Below, one piece after another: positions 7,944-15,218 of a stretch of DNA of 64,000 bases. The stretch is from Bacteroidetes bacterium ADurb.Bin013 (lineage in GTDB: Bacteria > Bacteroidota > Bacteroidia > Bacteroidales > UBA932), in assembly GCA_002071385.1 (NCBI GenBank), contig MWFB01000005.1, positions 44,102-108,101 on the forward strand, given 5' to 3'. The notes under the pieces are model-generated. The model saw only the letters and a list, made by a program, of their open reading frames with translations. It did no database searches and was not told the DNA's origin. The position numbers and the translations under genes are program-made. Numbering within the stretch: the stretch's first letter is position 1; every line of letters begins with the position of its first letter.

Positions 7944-9110
7944 TTATTCGACACGGAATTTCACTTTGATAATAACAGGGACTTCGTTTTCATAGGGGAA
8001 TCCATTTGTCTGAATTACATATCGTTTTAATGGATCCAATTCTTCCTTAAGCAGTATTTCTCCGTAGTCTTCACAAATAAAGTAAACATATGTGTTATCT
8101 GCTGCCACTGCCTGCATTGGAGGAGCTAAATTACCTATTGATCTCCAACGTATGCCAGATGATCCGCCTTTAAAAAAATGCCATACTGACGATTCTTTAC
8201 CATAAGCAGTAAAAAACATTCCACAATCCAGAAAATAAATATCTGACACTAACTTATAATAATCAAGGCTGAAAATTTCTTCAATTTTTTCCCACGGATT
8301 ATTGACTCCACGGAATGCAAAACCAGCAGGTAATGTCTTATCTACAAAATCAAAATAGATTCTTTTCATCAATTCTCCATTTTCATATACAATACAGGAT
8401 TCACTTGAGGATCCGGGAGCGAGAACATATCGGTTTCCTGACGACCGTGTTACAGGTTTGGAAAAAGCCGCTTCTATGTTAAAATCCTTCTGTTTCAACT
8501 TTTCTCCCTTGTAAAGACCATTCCGATCAAAAATTTTCAGGCAATAAAAATCCTTTTCGAAATTCGCAAGATCGTTATAATCAGGATTCGGCACATACAA
8601 CATAAAACCGCCATTTTTCAATGGGATAATTCCGGCCGCGTTAAATGGCTCGATTTCAATCTCTTCTTTTAAAATTTGATTCACTAAGTCATATTTTTGT
8701 ATTTTGGGTGGGAATGAATAACAAAGACACCAGACTTCCCCTTCCGAATTGTCGAGACAAATGTCGAAAACGGAAAGATATTCTCCAGGCCCTCGACCGC
8801 TTTCTCCATATTGCCTGACAGTTTTGCCGTCCTTAGTCAAAGAAAAAACAGAACCGCTTGCCAAAACAATGAAATTGTTTTCAGTTACGAGCATCTTCGA
8901 TATTATATTCAAACTAACACCAGCATTATTTACAATGGGTATTATCTCCAGAGAATCTATGTATTGAGAAAGGTTATCAATCTCAACAGTGGAGTCGAGA
9001 GGCAAGATAGTCTCGCCGACTTTAGGTCCCTCTTTATTACGATCTGATCGACAGCTGGCAACAAGCAAGATCAGCAGTAAAAGAATACAAATTGAACGAA
9101 AATTGTTCAT
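7944..9110 (-). CDS. 6-bladed beta-propeller lipoprotein
   Basis: This 388-aa surface or periplasmic lipoprotein begins with a hydrophobic segment and lipobox VASC (Cys20). The body shows repeated strand patterns typical of the Bacteroidota 6-bladed beta-propeller family (DUF5128/DUF4934 type). Examples are SLTKDGKTVRQYGESGRGPGEY, a hallmark sequence, and repeated FDRNG/YLVNQ-like turns. Function is unknown; members often sit near transport or regulatory genes. Here it stands alone, with base composition more AT-rich than the genes to its left. No clear TAnnTTTG promoter was seen. Confidence 0.82.
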   Translation of the reverse strand: MNNFRSICILLLLILLVASCRSDRNKEGPKVGETILPLDSTVEIDNLSQYIDSLEIIPIVNNAGVSLNIISKMLVTENNFIVLASGSVFSLTKDGKTVRQYGESGRGPGEYLSVFDICLDNSEGEVWCLCYSFPPKIQKYDLVNQILKEEIEIEPFNAAGIIPLKNGGFMLYVPNPDYNDLANFEKDFYCLKIFDRNGLYKGEKLKQKDFNIEAAFSKPVTRSSGNRYVLAPGSSSESCIVYENGELMKRIYFDFVDKTLPAGFAFRGVNNPWEKIEEIFSLDYYKLVSDIYFLDCGMFFTAYGKESSVWHFFKGGSSGIRWRSIGNLAPPMQAVAADNTYVYFICEDYGEILLKEELDPLKRYVIQTNGFPYENEVPVIIKVKFRVE

Positions 9111-9267
9111 ATTACTTCAGGATTACACAAAGTTCCAGCACTAAATATAATCACTATAGTTCGTTAAAAAATTAAAGGTTACCCCACGGCGCGAAGAAGG
9201 AAGTCGGACTTATCGGTATATTTCCGTAATGATTTTATTAATATGAAAATGACAGCAGGACCTGAGA

Positions 9268-9819
9268 TTATTGTTCGTTGTTGTCAGTTCCGGATAATGA
9301 TTCTTCAACCTGGTTGCGGTAATGTATCATCTTACCGAACCGTTCTGCGGGTAAATTAATATATAGTCCTTTGGATTCGGCATAAATAGTACCTGCCTCA
9401 CCAGATATTTTTCCGCCAGACACAATCTTCCTGCCATTAACAGATATTACATTTGCCTCAACCAAAGTGACTGTTCCAAGGTGCAGCATTTTCCTGTAAT
9501 CTACTGTTATTCTAGCGGAAACGGCCGTGAAGCCAATAAGCCATACCGCAGCTCCCATAGCCTCATCAAGAATGGATGCTATGCTTCCGCCATGTACAAA
9601 TCCGGCAGGCCCTTCTGTTGCAGGTCCAAACCACACGCGGGCGACGAAAGACTTATCGCTCTGCTTTTGAAAATAGCGAACCATCAATCGGTCTGGTGTT
9701 TTATCTCCGGTAATAAAAGCACGTCCTTTCCCATAAGTGTCAGGTATTTTAAGTTCTGTCCATCCCTTTTCACCTGACAATTCATAAGGATTTATGATTT
9801 TATTATTCTTAACACTCAT
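9268..9819 (-). CDS. PaaI-type hotdog thioesterase
   Basis: This acyl-CoA thioesterase of the hotdog fold has 183 aa when started at the ATG at 9819. A frame-open extension of 20 residues to 9879 looks unlike coding sequence. The hallmark GFVHGGSIASILDEAMG (central helix) carries the usual catalytic-region His-Gly-Gly and Asp-Glu. A strand VSARITVDYRKMLHLG follows. The enzyme hydrolyses acyl-CoA, or possibly acyl-phosphate-derived thioesters. It ends a four-gene operon with plsY-, fakB- and fakA-like genes, which suggests a fatty-acid role. The upstream gene ends about 70 bases away. Confidence 0.8.
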   Translation of the reverse strand: MSVKNNKIINPYELSGEKGWTELKIPDTYGKGRAFITGDKTPDRLMVRYFQKQSDKSFVARVWFGPATEGPAGFVHGGSIASILDEAMGAAVWLIGFTAVSARITVDYRKMLHLGTVTLVEANVISVNGRKIVSGGKISGEAGTIYAESKGLYINLPAERFGKMIHYRNQVEESLSGTDNNEQ

Positions 9820-9888
9820 GAACTGATAAATGATTTTTAAGGAAAATACATTATTGTCAAAGAAATAATTAAAACACAAAATGCAGGT

Positions 9889-10497
9889 CTATTCTTTAGA
9901 TTTATTCTTCAGGTTTCCTGCCATTTTAGGAAGATAAAACCTGTTAAGAAAAAGCCCTAGTATTGCAACTGCAAAAACAATAATTTTTACTTCAACAGGA
10001 TGATTTGTGAATAATGCCGTTAGAGTGCTTATAGCGATGATCCCGAAAGGTGTCCAGTACGATCTGTCGGTTTTAATGCATGTATAAACTATGACCGGGG
10101 AAATAATTAATCCTGCCAGCAATTCGAGGGGGATAAAAAATAAGAATACACCCATGAGAGTTGCAGCAGCTCTGCCGCCCCTGAATCCGAAGTACAAAGG
10201 ATGTCCGTGTCCGATAACCGCTCCGAATCCCAGGAAGCCAAGTGCTATTGGTGTGAGATGAAACACATAATTGCCTATAAGTAGAGGCACAAGTGATTTT
10301 AGAGCGTCGAGAACACCGGTGAGAATGCCCCAGAAGGGCCCGACGTTTTTAAAAGTATTTGCAGCGCCCGGGTTATTATTCCCGATGCCGCGAATATCAA
10401 TACCCTTAACAAATCTTGTGATGATCTGTGCGTTCATAACAGAACCACAAAGGTAGCCTGCTATAAAGGTTATGAAATATAACAGAGATGGTTTCAT
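9889..10497 (-). CDS. plsY: PlsY-like glycerol-3-phosphate acyltransferase
   Basis: This 202-aa membrane protein belongs to the PlsY family, which moves an acyl group from acyl-phosphate to glycerol-3-phosphate, the first step of phospholipid synthesis. Three PlsY motifs are recognisable: LCGSVMNAQ in the first helix, the phosphate-binding GIGNNNPGAANTFKN, and GHGHPLYFGFRGGRAAAT. The last normally reads GGKGVAT, so the Lys is replaced by Arg. Five or so membrane helices are present. The gene lies 20 bases downstream of the DegV/FakB-like gene. It may be a specialised second copy working with fatty acid kinase rather than the housekeeping enzyme. Confidence 0.82.
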   Translation of the reverse strand: MKPSLLYFITFIAGYLCGSVMNAQIITRFVKGIDIRGIGNNNPGAANTFKNVGPFWGILTGVLDALKSLVPLLIGNYVFHLTPIALGFLGFGAVIGHGHPLYFGFRGGRAAATLMGVFLFFIPLELLAGLIISPVIVYTCIKTDRSYWTPFGIIAISTLTALFTNHPVEVKIIVFAVAILGLFLNRFYLPKMAGNLKNKSKE

Positions 10498-10517
10498 TAA
10501 TATCGAGTTTCTATAAT

Positions 10518-11396
10518 TTATTTCATGCAGACTGTGATACCGTAACCTCCAGGCCCCATATAAATGGCTTCAACAAGGTGAAGTTTGCCTGTAACGAGTT
10601 TTTCAACCGGAACAGAACTTACAAATTCCTGCCTCAGACCGTTTATTGCTTCACTGTTGCTTTCATCACCAGAAATGATTGAAACTGTAATCTTATCTGC
10701 CTTTTGTTCATTCATTTTTTCCATGATAGAATTAATAATCAGGGAATTTGCCTGTTTATAAGTGCGTTCCTGCCCGATAGGAACGACTTCGCCTTCAGGA
10801 TCATCGCCCATTAGTCCTACCACCGGGAGCACCCTTAAAACTGATCCGAGAAAAGCCTTTGCCTTTCCTATTCTGCCTCCCCTGTAAAGGTAGTTTAAAT
10901 CGGGAGTTACATAATAGGAAAAAGTATTGACTACCAATTCCCTGGCACGATTTCTTATTTCTTCCTCCTTCTCATTCTCCTTTATTATATCAATCAGGCG
11001 CAGGAGAATTACCCCCACACCTCCGACAACCTGACGTGTATCAACATTAATAATATTGACCTTTCCTTTATATTTTTCCCGTACTTCTTCTGCAATATTG
11101 AAAGTGGCTGCCGACATATTACTCCCCATCACAATATGGATAATCAGGTCATAATTGTTTATATTTTTTTCAATCAGATCTGTCATTTCAGCCCTTGACA
11201 GAGAGCTGCTTTTTGCGGTGATCTTTTCTTTAATGAACCGTTCCAGCAGCCATGAGGCTGTGAAAGTCTCCGTTTCACGGTATTCTTTCTCCCCTACAAG
11301 AACCGGGTATTTTAAATATTCAAAGTGCTGATATGGTACCTGTTCGATACTAATTCCAAGGTTATCAGCAGAAATAATCAGAATGCGCATATTCAT
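10518..11396 (-). CDS. DegV-family fatty-acid-binding protein (FakB-like)
   Basis: This 292-aa DegV-fold protein would hold a free fatty acid for phosphorylation by a FakA-type kinase. Visible features are an N-terminal Rossmann-like start (RILIISADNLG), the substrate-loop region with MGSNMSAATFNIA, an INVDTRQVVGGVG segment, and DLNYLYRGGRIGKAKAFLGSVLRVLPVV, the strongest DegV signature. In known FakB proteins the Thr-Ser near the loop and an Arg contact the carboxylate. It sits 9 bases downstream of the FakA-like gene, the expected partner. Confidence 0.85.
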   Translation of the reverse strand: MNMRILIISADNLGISIEQVPYQHFEYLKYPVLVGEKEYRETETFTASWLLERFIKEKITAKSSSLSRAEMTDLIEKNINNYDLIIHIVMGSNMSAATFNIAEEVREKYKGKVNIINVDTRQVVGGVGVILLRLIDIIKENEKEEEIRNRARELVVNTFSYYVTPDLNYLYRGGRIGKAKAFLGSVLRVLPVVGLMGDDPEGEVVPIGQERTYKQANSLIINSIMEKMNEQKADKITVSIISGDESNSEAINGLRQEFVSSVPVEKLVTGKLHLVEAIYMGPGGYGITVCMK

Positions 11397-11405
11397 AACT
11401 GCCTC

Positions 11406-13196
11406 CTATTCTAATGTTAAATAATAAAGATATTGTGTCTGACCACCATAATATTCCTCGAATTCCAGTCCGGGAAATTTATTTTTCAGTCCGGCCGCCA
11501 GTTTATTTCCTTTTACATGTAACCCATTGTAAACAGTGATAATGGATTCATCATTAAGAAGTTTATTTATTGCTTTGGTGGCAACATCTTTTAATTCTCG
11601 GCCTGTCAGAATAATTTTATTGTCACAGATAACAAAAAAATCCCCCTTCTTTATAGGAATATCATCAATCGATGATTCTTTTGCGGCCTTCGATATCATG
11701 AAATGCTTAATATTGTTTATCCTGTCACGGGAAAGGAAGTTTGTATTATTTATTTTATTTGTCTTCCCCATGAGCAGGCTGATAAGTGAGATGGCGTCTT
11801 TTGATTCGACAATGAAGACATTTGCCTTGCAAAGTGAAGCCGCATATTTCAGCGTCATCAAAATATCCCTGTCATCAGGAGCTGCAATTACATTTTTTGA
11901 TTTCAGACTGTTAAGAAGATCAACGAGCTTTTTGACCGAAGGTTTTCGTTTTCCGTAATCATATACATAATCAGCTCCCAGGTTTTGAAGGATTTTTTTA
12001 AAGCCTTCACCGGAAACGATACAGAAAACGCTTTGCTCATTTTCATATTCAATTGAGTCAAAACTTATAAAGTTCCGGTGTTGTTTTTTCATATCATCCA
12101 CTTTCCTGGATATTATATTTCCGAAAAGAGAGATGTCTTTAATTACTGAATCAGGTTTATTTGTATGGATATGTATTTTAAATGTATTACCCCTGCCTGA
12201 AATTATAAGACTATCGCCATAGTTTATAATTTGTTCCTTAAGGGCCTGGCTGTCAATATCCTTATCGGAACTGACAGTCAGTTCGGTGCAATACCTGTAC
12301 CTGATATCCGGATTCCATGAAGACTCAAATTCCTTCGTGTCTTTTATCAGGGCTTCTCTAGCTCGATATCTGTTATTATGACTATGCGTTCTGTTTTTAA
12401 GATATTGCTGAACATTATGAATTATTTTATGCAGCCTTGCATTTGTAATATTACCAGCTCCCAGATTCTGGACAAGAGTTCCGGTGTCGCTTCGCTTTTT
12501 ATGTGAAAATCTTTTAACGAGAAGATTTTTAACCACACTGTTTATCCTCAAAGCAGCAAATAATGGCAGAGTTTCGGGAATTTTCCTTGAATTGAATTCT
12601 CTTTCGAGGCCTTCAAGAATTATTAAGAATCCGGCGCCTCCTGAGTCCACAACACCGGACTGCTTTAATATGGGAAGCATATCGGGTGTTTTATCAAGTA
12701 CTTCCCTGAGATGCGGGATGCAATCTATGATTATTTCAAGAGGATTCTCCTTTGTCGTCATTATCTCAGAATATTTCTTTTTTAATTCTGACATGAGAGT
12801 TAGCATTGTCCCTTCCCTGGGATTGTCAGTTCCCTTGTAAGCAGTTATGCATCCCTTTTCAATAGCTCTAAGAATATTTTCCCTTGAGAAATCATTGTTT
12901 TCAAGAACTTCAGTTATGCCCTCAAAAAAAAGCGATAATATTACGCCGGAGCATCCGCGGCTGTTAAGCAGCATATTATCTGATATAAGCTTCAGGTATT
13001 CTCCAGCCAGTATAGTGTCTGGAAGATTTCCGGGGATGTTTGAAAGAGCTCCCTGAATTGTTAAGGCAATATTCAGTCCTGTATCACCATCTGGTACAGG
13101 AAAGACATTTAACCTGTTTACATATTCCTTATGACGCCAGAAATATTCTGAGATATTATCAAATAACTGCTTTATTTCTGAGATTTCCCGGCGCAT
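11406..13196 (-). CDS. FakA-like fatty acid kinase (DAK2/DhaL domain)
   Basis: This 596-aa kinase would make acyl-phosphate from fatty acid bound to FakB. An N-terminal DhaL/DAK2 domain (about 1-210) carries FPVPDGDTGLN at 32-42; its Asp residues bind the ATP magnesium ions. GCSGVILSLFF and VVDSGGAGF motifs complete the nucleotide site. The middle and C-terminal parts (about 270-596) correspond to the FakA domains that contact FakB. It is somewhat longer than Firmicutes FakA (about 550 aa). The gene is very AT-rich and uses codons unlike neighbouring housekeeping genes, suggesting acquisition. It leads an operon with FakB-, PlsY- and thioesterase-type genes. Confidence 0.85.
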   Translation of the reverse strand: MRREISEIKQLFDNISEYFWRHKEYVNRLNVFPVPDGDTGLNIALTIQGALSNIPGNLPDTILAGEYLKLISDNMLLNSRGCSGVILSLFFEGITEVLENNDFSRENILRAIEKGCITAYKGTDNPREGTMLTLMSELKKKYSEIMTTKENPLEIIIDCIPHLREVLDKTPDMLPILKQSGVVDSGGAGFLIILEGLEREFNSRKIPETLPLFAALRINSVVKNLLVKRFSHKKRSDTGTLVQNLGAGNITNARLHKIIHNVQQYLKNRTHSHNNRYRAREALIKDTKEFESSWNPDIRYRYCTELTVSSDKDIDSQALKEQIINYGDSLIISGRGNTFKIHIHTNKPDSVIKDISLFGNIISRKVDDMKKQHRNFISFDSIEYENEQSVFCIVSGEGFKKILQNLGADYVYDYGKRKPSVKKLVDLLNSLKSKNVIAAPDDRDILMTLKYAASLCKANVFIVESKDAISLISLLMGKTNKINNTNFLSRDRINNIKHFMISKAAKESSIDDIPIKKGDFFVICDNKIILTGRELKDVATKAINKLLNDESIITVYNGLHVKGNKLAAGLKNKFPGLEFEEYYGGQTQYLYYLTLE

Positions 13197-13462
13197 AATA
13201 AAGTATAGTAAAGGTGGATTCTAAAAATTACTTTTTTCAATTTTTGATTTAAAAAAATCGCAGAACCCATTAACGAAATTTTTAAATCATCTCAAAAATA
13301 CATTATTTTCAAAATATAGTATTCAAAATCATTTTTTGTTCGCAATTAAATAACTAGTACGCTGTAACATTTAAAAGTTCAATATAGGATATAGATGTTT
13401 AAGTTTTATGCGGGCATCGTCTGTAATGAATTGCCAGCAGACCCCTTTTGCCTAATTTTAAT
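13197..13462. other. AT-rich spacer upstream of the fatty acid kinase operon
   Basis: No gene is supported here. It is very AT-rich, with poly-A/T runs and several in-frame stops in all frames. The promoter for the leftward fakA-like operon is presumably near 13197-13260, but no perfect TAnnTTTG was found. A few codons before 13463 may be eroded transposase sequence. Confidence 0.5.
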
Positions 13463-13606
13463 AAAGCCCCAAAGGCATCTGTTTTTGAATATATTGAATT
13501 CTGGTATAATCATAAAAGAAGGTTCTCAGCACTGAACAACTTAACCATTGATGAATTTTGGGAACAGTATAATGCTAAAAAAGAATCTATTAATAATGCA
13601 GCTTAA
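13463..13606 (+). pseudogene. C-terminal scar of an IS3-family transposase (OrfB)
   Basis: Forty-seven codons ending in TAA encode the typical end of an IS3/IS150-type integrase: SVFEYIEFWYNHKRR (the last part of the DDE region with its YN.KR motif), then SALNNLTIDEFWEQY. No start codon or catalytic N-terminal portion is present upstream, so it is a decayed fragment. It marks past insertion between tRNA-Leu and the fatty acid operon. Confidence 0.78.
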
Positions 13607-13697
13607 CTTTTTGTCTCAAATTAGTTTGCAATTCCACAGATTAATAAATAGTAGAAAAATCCTTAATGAATGATACTACATGATTTAAATAATTGAT

Positions 13698-13705
13698 TAT
13701 CTTTG
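13698..13705 (+). promoter_or_regulatory. Candidate promoter TATCTTTG
   Basis: A perfect -7 element lies in an intergenic region and is followed within 90 bases by two hairpins with T-runs. No good -33 element is visible upstream. Confidence 0.4.
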
Positions 13706-13710
13706 TTTCG

Positions 13711-13784
13711 CAAAGCAGACATATGAGGTCTGTTTTTGTGTGCAATTAAGCATCCTGGGACAAGATATCTTGAGATGCTTTTTT
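13711..13784 (+). ncRNA. Candidate small RNA with two terminator-like hairpins
   Basis: Downstream of a TATCTTTG box, CAGAC (13716-13720) pairs with GTCTG (13728-13732) and is followed by five Ts. A second stem, AAGCATC (13748-13754) with GATGCTT (13774-13780), runs into a T-tract. No reading frame fits. The transcript would be about 40 or 75 nt. It could also be the remnant of a mobile element end. The remaining sequence to 13820, with two copies of GTCGGGGAT, shows nothing else. Confidence 0.35.
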
Positions 13785-13820
13785 ATTAAGTCGGGGATAT
13801 GGTCGGGGATTTTTATAAGC

Positions 13821-13857
13821 AAAAAACCACAAGTAGCTGATTATGACTAACTTGTGG
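13821..13857 (-). terminator. Rho-independent terminator of tRNA-Leu
   Basis: On the minus strand CCACAAGT (complement of 13850-13857) pairs with ACTTGTGG (13827-13834), followed by a run of six Ts at 13826-13821. It begins 10 bases after the tRNA 3' end. Confidence 0.75.
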
Positions 13858-13866
13858 CCTAAAACG

Positions 13867-13950
13867 TGCCCAGGACAAGACTCGAACTTGCACACCGCAA
13901 CCGGCACCACCCCCTCAAAGTGGCGTGTCTACCAATTCCACCACCTGGGC
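13867..13950 (-). tRNA. tRNA-Leu (anticodon GAG)
   Basis: This 84-nt class II tRNA has acceptor stem GCCCAGG pairing with CCTGGGC, a D-arm with GGTAGACAC, and an anticodon loop TTGAGGG giving GAG. A long variable arm and a T-arm with GTTCGAGTC follow. CCA is not encoded. A TATATTTG box precedes it and a terminator follows. Confidence 0.93.
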
Positions 13951-13961
13951 AATTTGCGCGG

Positions 13962-13969
13962 CAAATATA
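13962..13969 (-). promoter_or_regulatory. tRNA-Leu promoter (TATATTTG)
   Basis: A perfect TAnnTTTG on the minus strand lies 11 bases before the tRNA 5' end. It is back to back with the rightward TATATTTG at 13992. Confidence 0.6.
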
Positions 13970-13991
13970 AGATAAATTTCCTTATTCTTCC

Positions 13992-13999
13992 TATATTTG
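13992..13999 (+). promoter_or_regulatory. Promoter TATATTTG of the AIRS-domain gene
   Basis: A perfect -7 element lies 18 bases before the ATG at 14018. It overlaps the alternative TTG start at 13997, so that longer start would not be transcribed. Confidence 0.55.
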
Positions 14000-14017
14000 T
14001 TGAGTAAAAATCAGATT

Positions 14018-14527
14018 ATGGATACACAAAACACATTATTGAACAAGGTTTTGGCTACGGCTGCAAAACTACGGCAGGAAGGAGCAGATAAGCCGGCACC
14101 CGAGGAATCTTTCGGTCTGTTCAGACAAAAGGGGGAGATGATCTATCTGGTTGGAGAAGCCGGATCCAGGGAAGTCAACCTGGACAATGACTATAAGATC
14201 CAGAAAGTCATGTTGTCTGCCATGCGCAAAAACCTTGTATCATGTGTCCAGGAAGTTTCCGATGGCGGAATTTTTGAAGCATTGTTAAAGGCTGGGATGC
14301 CCGCCGGGCTTGGTTTCGATATAACTACCGATTCTGAAATCCCGGAGGAACAATTCCTTTTTGAAGATCCGGGTACGTGTGCTGTGGTAGCCGTACCCAT
14401 TGAAAAAGACGAGGAATTGGTCCGGTTTCTTTTTGACAACAACGTGACTGTGATGACACTGGGCCACGTAACCAAGGGGGATATACGCATTGATGACCAA
14501 TCCTACGGAAATATCCGCCAGATATGA
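14018..14527 (+). CDS. Stand-alone AIR synthase C-terminal (PurL-type) domain protein
   Basis: This 169-aa protein matches only the C-terminal half of an AIRS/PurL ATP-binding module. It shows GEMIYLVGE, then VQEVSDGGIFEALLKAG (the SDGG helix of PurL), FEDPGTCAVVAVP and a final GHVTKGDIRI. The full FGAM synthase of purine synthesis is around 1200 aa in Bacteroidota, so this is a separate small paralogue or remnant. It has a proper promoter and an open frame and its 3' end overlaps the methyltransferase start by 38 bases, so it is probably expressed. Without the N-terminal ATP-binding half it is unlikely to catalyse the FGAM reaction alone. Confidence 0.6.
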   Translation: MDTQNTLLNKVLATAAKLRQEGADKPAPEESFGLFRQKGEMIYLVGEAGSREVNLDNDYKIQKVMLSAMRKNLVSCVQEVSDGGIFEALLKAGMPAGLGFDITTDSEIPEEQFLFEDPGTCAVVAVPIEKDEELVRFLFDNNVTVMTLGHVTKGDIRIDDQSYGNIRQI

Positions 14528-15218
14528 TCTGACCAACGAGATCTTCAACGCCATAGCCAAAAGGTACGACCGTACAAACACGCTGGTATCGCTTGGTCTT
14601 GACAGATTGTGGCAACGCAAACTGATCCGTGAAGTGCAGAAAGTTCCACATAGTACCATCCTGGACCTGGCCTGTGGCACCGGAACGCTCACCAGGAAAC
14701 TGGGATGGCTGGACGGAGCACAGGTTACCGGTCTGGATCCTTCGGAGAGCATGCTCCGGGTCGCGAAGAGCAGGACCCCGGACGGACAGGATATCATTTT
14801 TCAGAAGGGATATGCCGAGTCACTTCCCCTGACTGACAATTCCTTCCAGGTAATTACCATCTCCTATGGGATCAGGAATTTTGCCGATAGGAATGCATCG
14901 TTCCGTCATGCACTGCGGGTGCTGGAACCGGGCGGGCAGCTATTCATCCTGGAATTCTCGGAAAAGACAGAAAAGGGAACAGGAATGGCCTTGCAGCGCT
15001 TCTACATCCGAAGGATTCTCCCTCTCCTGGGCTGGCTCAGCACAGGAGAAAAGGAAGCTTATGGCTACCTCAGGGATTCGATAGCATCATTCCCTCCTCC
15101 TCAATCCGTTTGCGGTGAACTGGAAAGGGCAGGGTTCTCCCGGGTTGCCTGCAGACGCTTATTCCCGGGTATTGCGGTTTTGTACACAGGTAAAAAGAAC
15201 GGACATGACAAATTATAG
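14490..15218 (+). CDS. ubiE: Demethylmenaquinone methyltransferase MenG/UbiE
   Basis: This 242-aa SAM-dependent methyltransferase carries out the last step of menaquinone synthesis. The SAM-binding motif LDLACGTGTLT lies near residues 58-68, followed by acidic GLDPSESML. The family motifs YGIRNFADR and EPGGQLFILEFS confirm UbiE/MenG. The first ATG (14490) and a second at 14493 are both possible. The overlap with the upstream AIRS-domain gene suggests translational coupling. The 3' end overlaps cardiolipin synthase by 14 bases. Confidence 0.93.
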   Translation: MMTNPTEISARYDLTNEIFNAIAKRYDRTNTLVSLGLDRLWQRKLIREVQKVPHSTILDLACGTGTLTRKLGWLDGAQVTGLDPSESMLRVAKSRTPDGQDIIFQKGYAESLPLTDNSFQVITISYGIRNFADRNASFRHALRVLEPGGQLFILEFSEKTEKGTGMALQRFYIRRILPLLGWLSTGEKEAYGYLRDSIASFPPPQSVCGELERAGFSRVACRRLFPGIAVLYTGKKNGHDKL

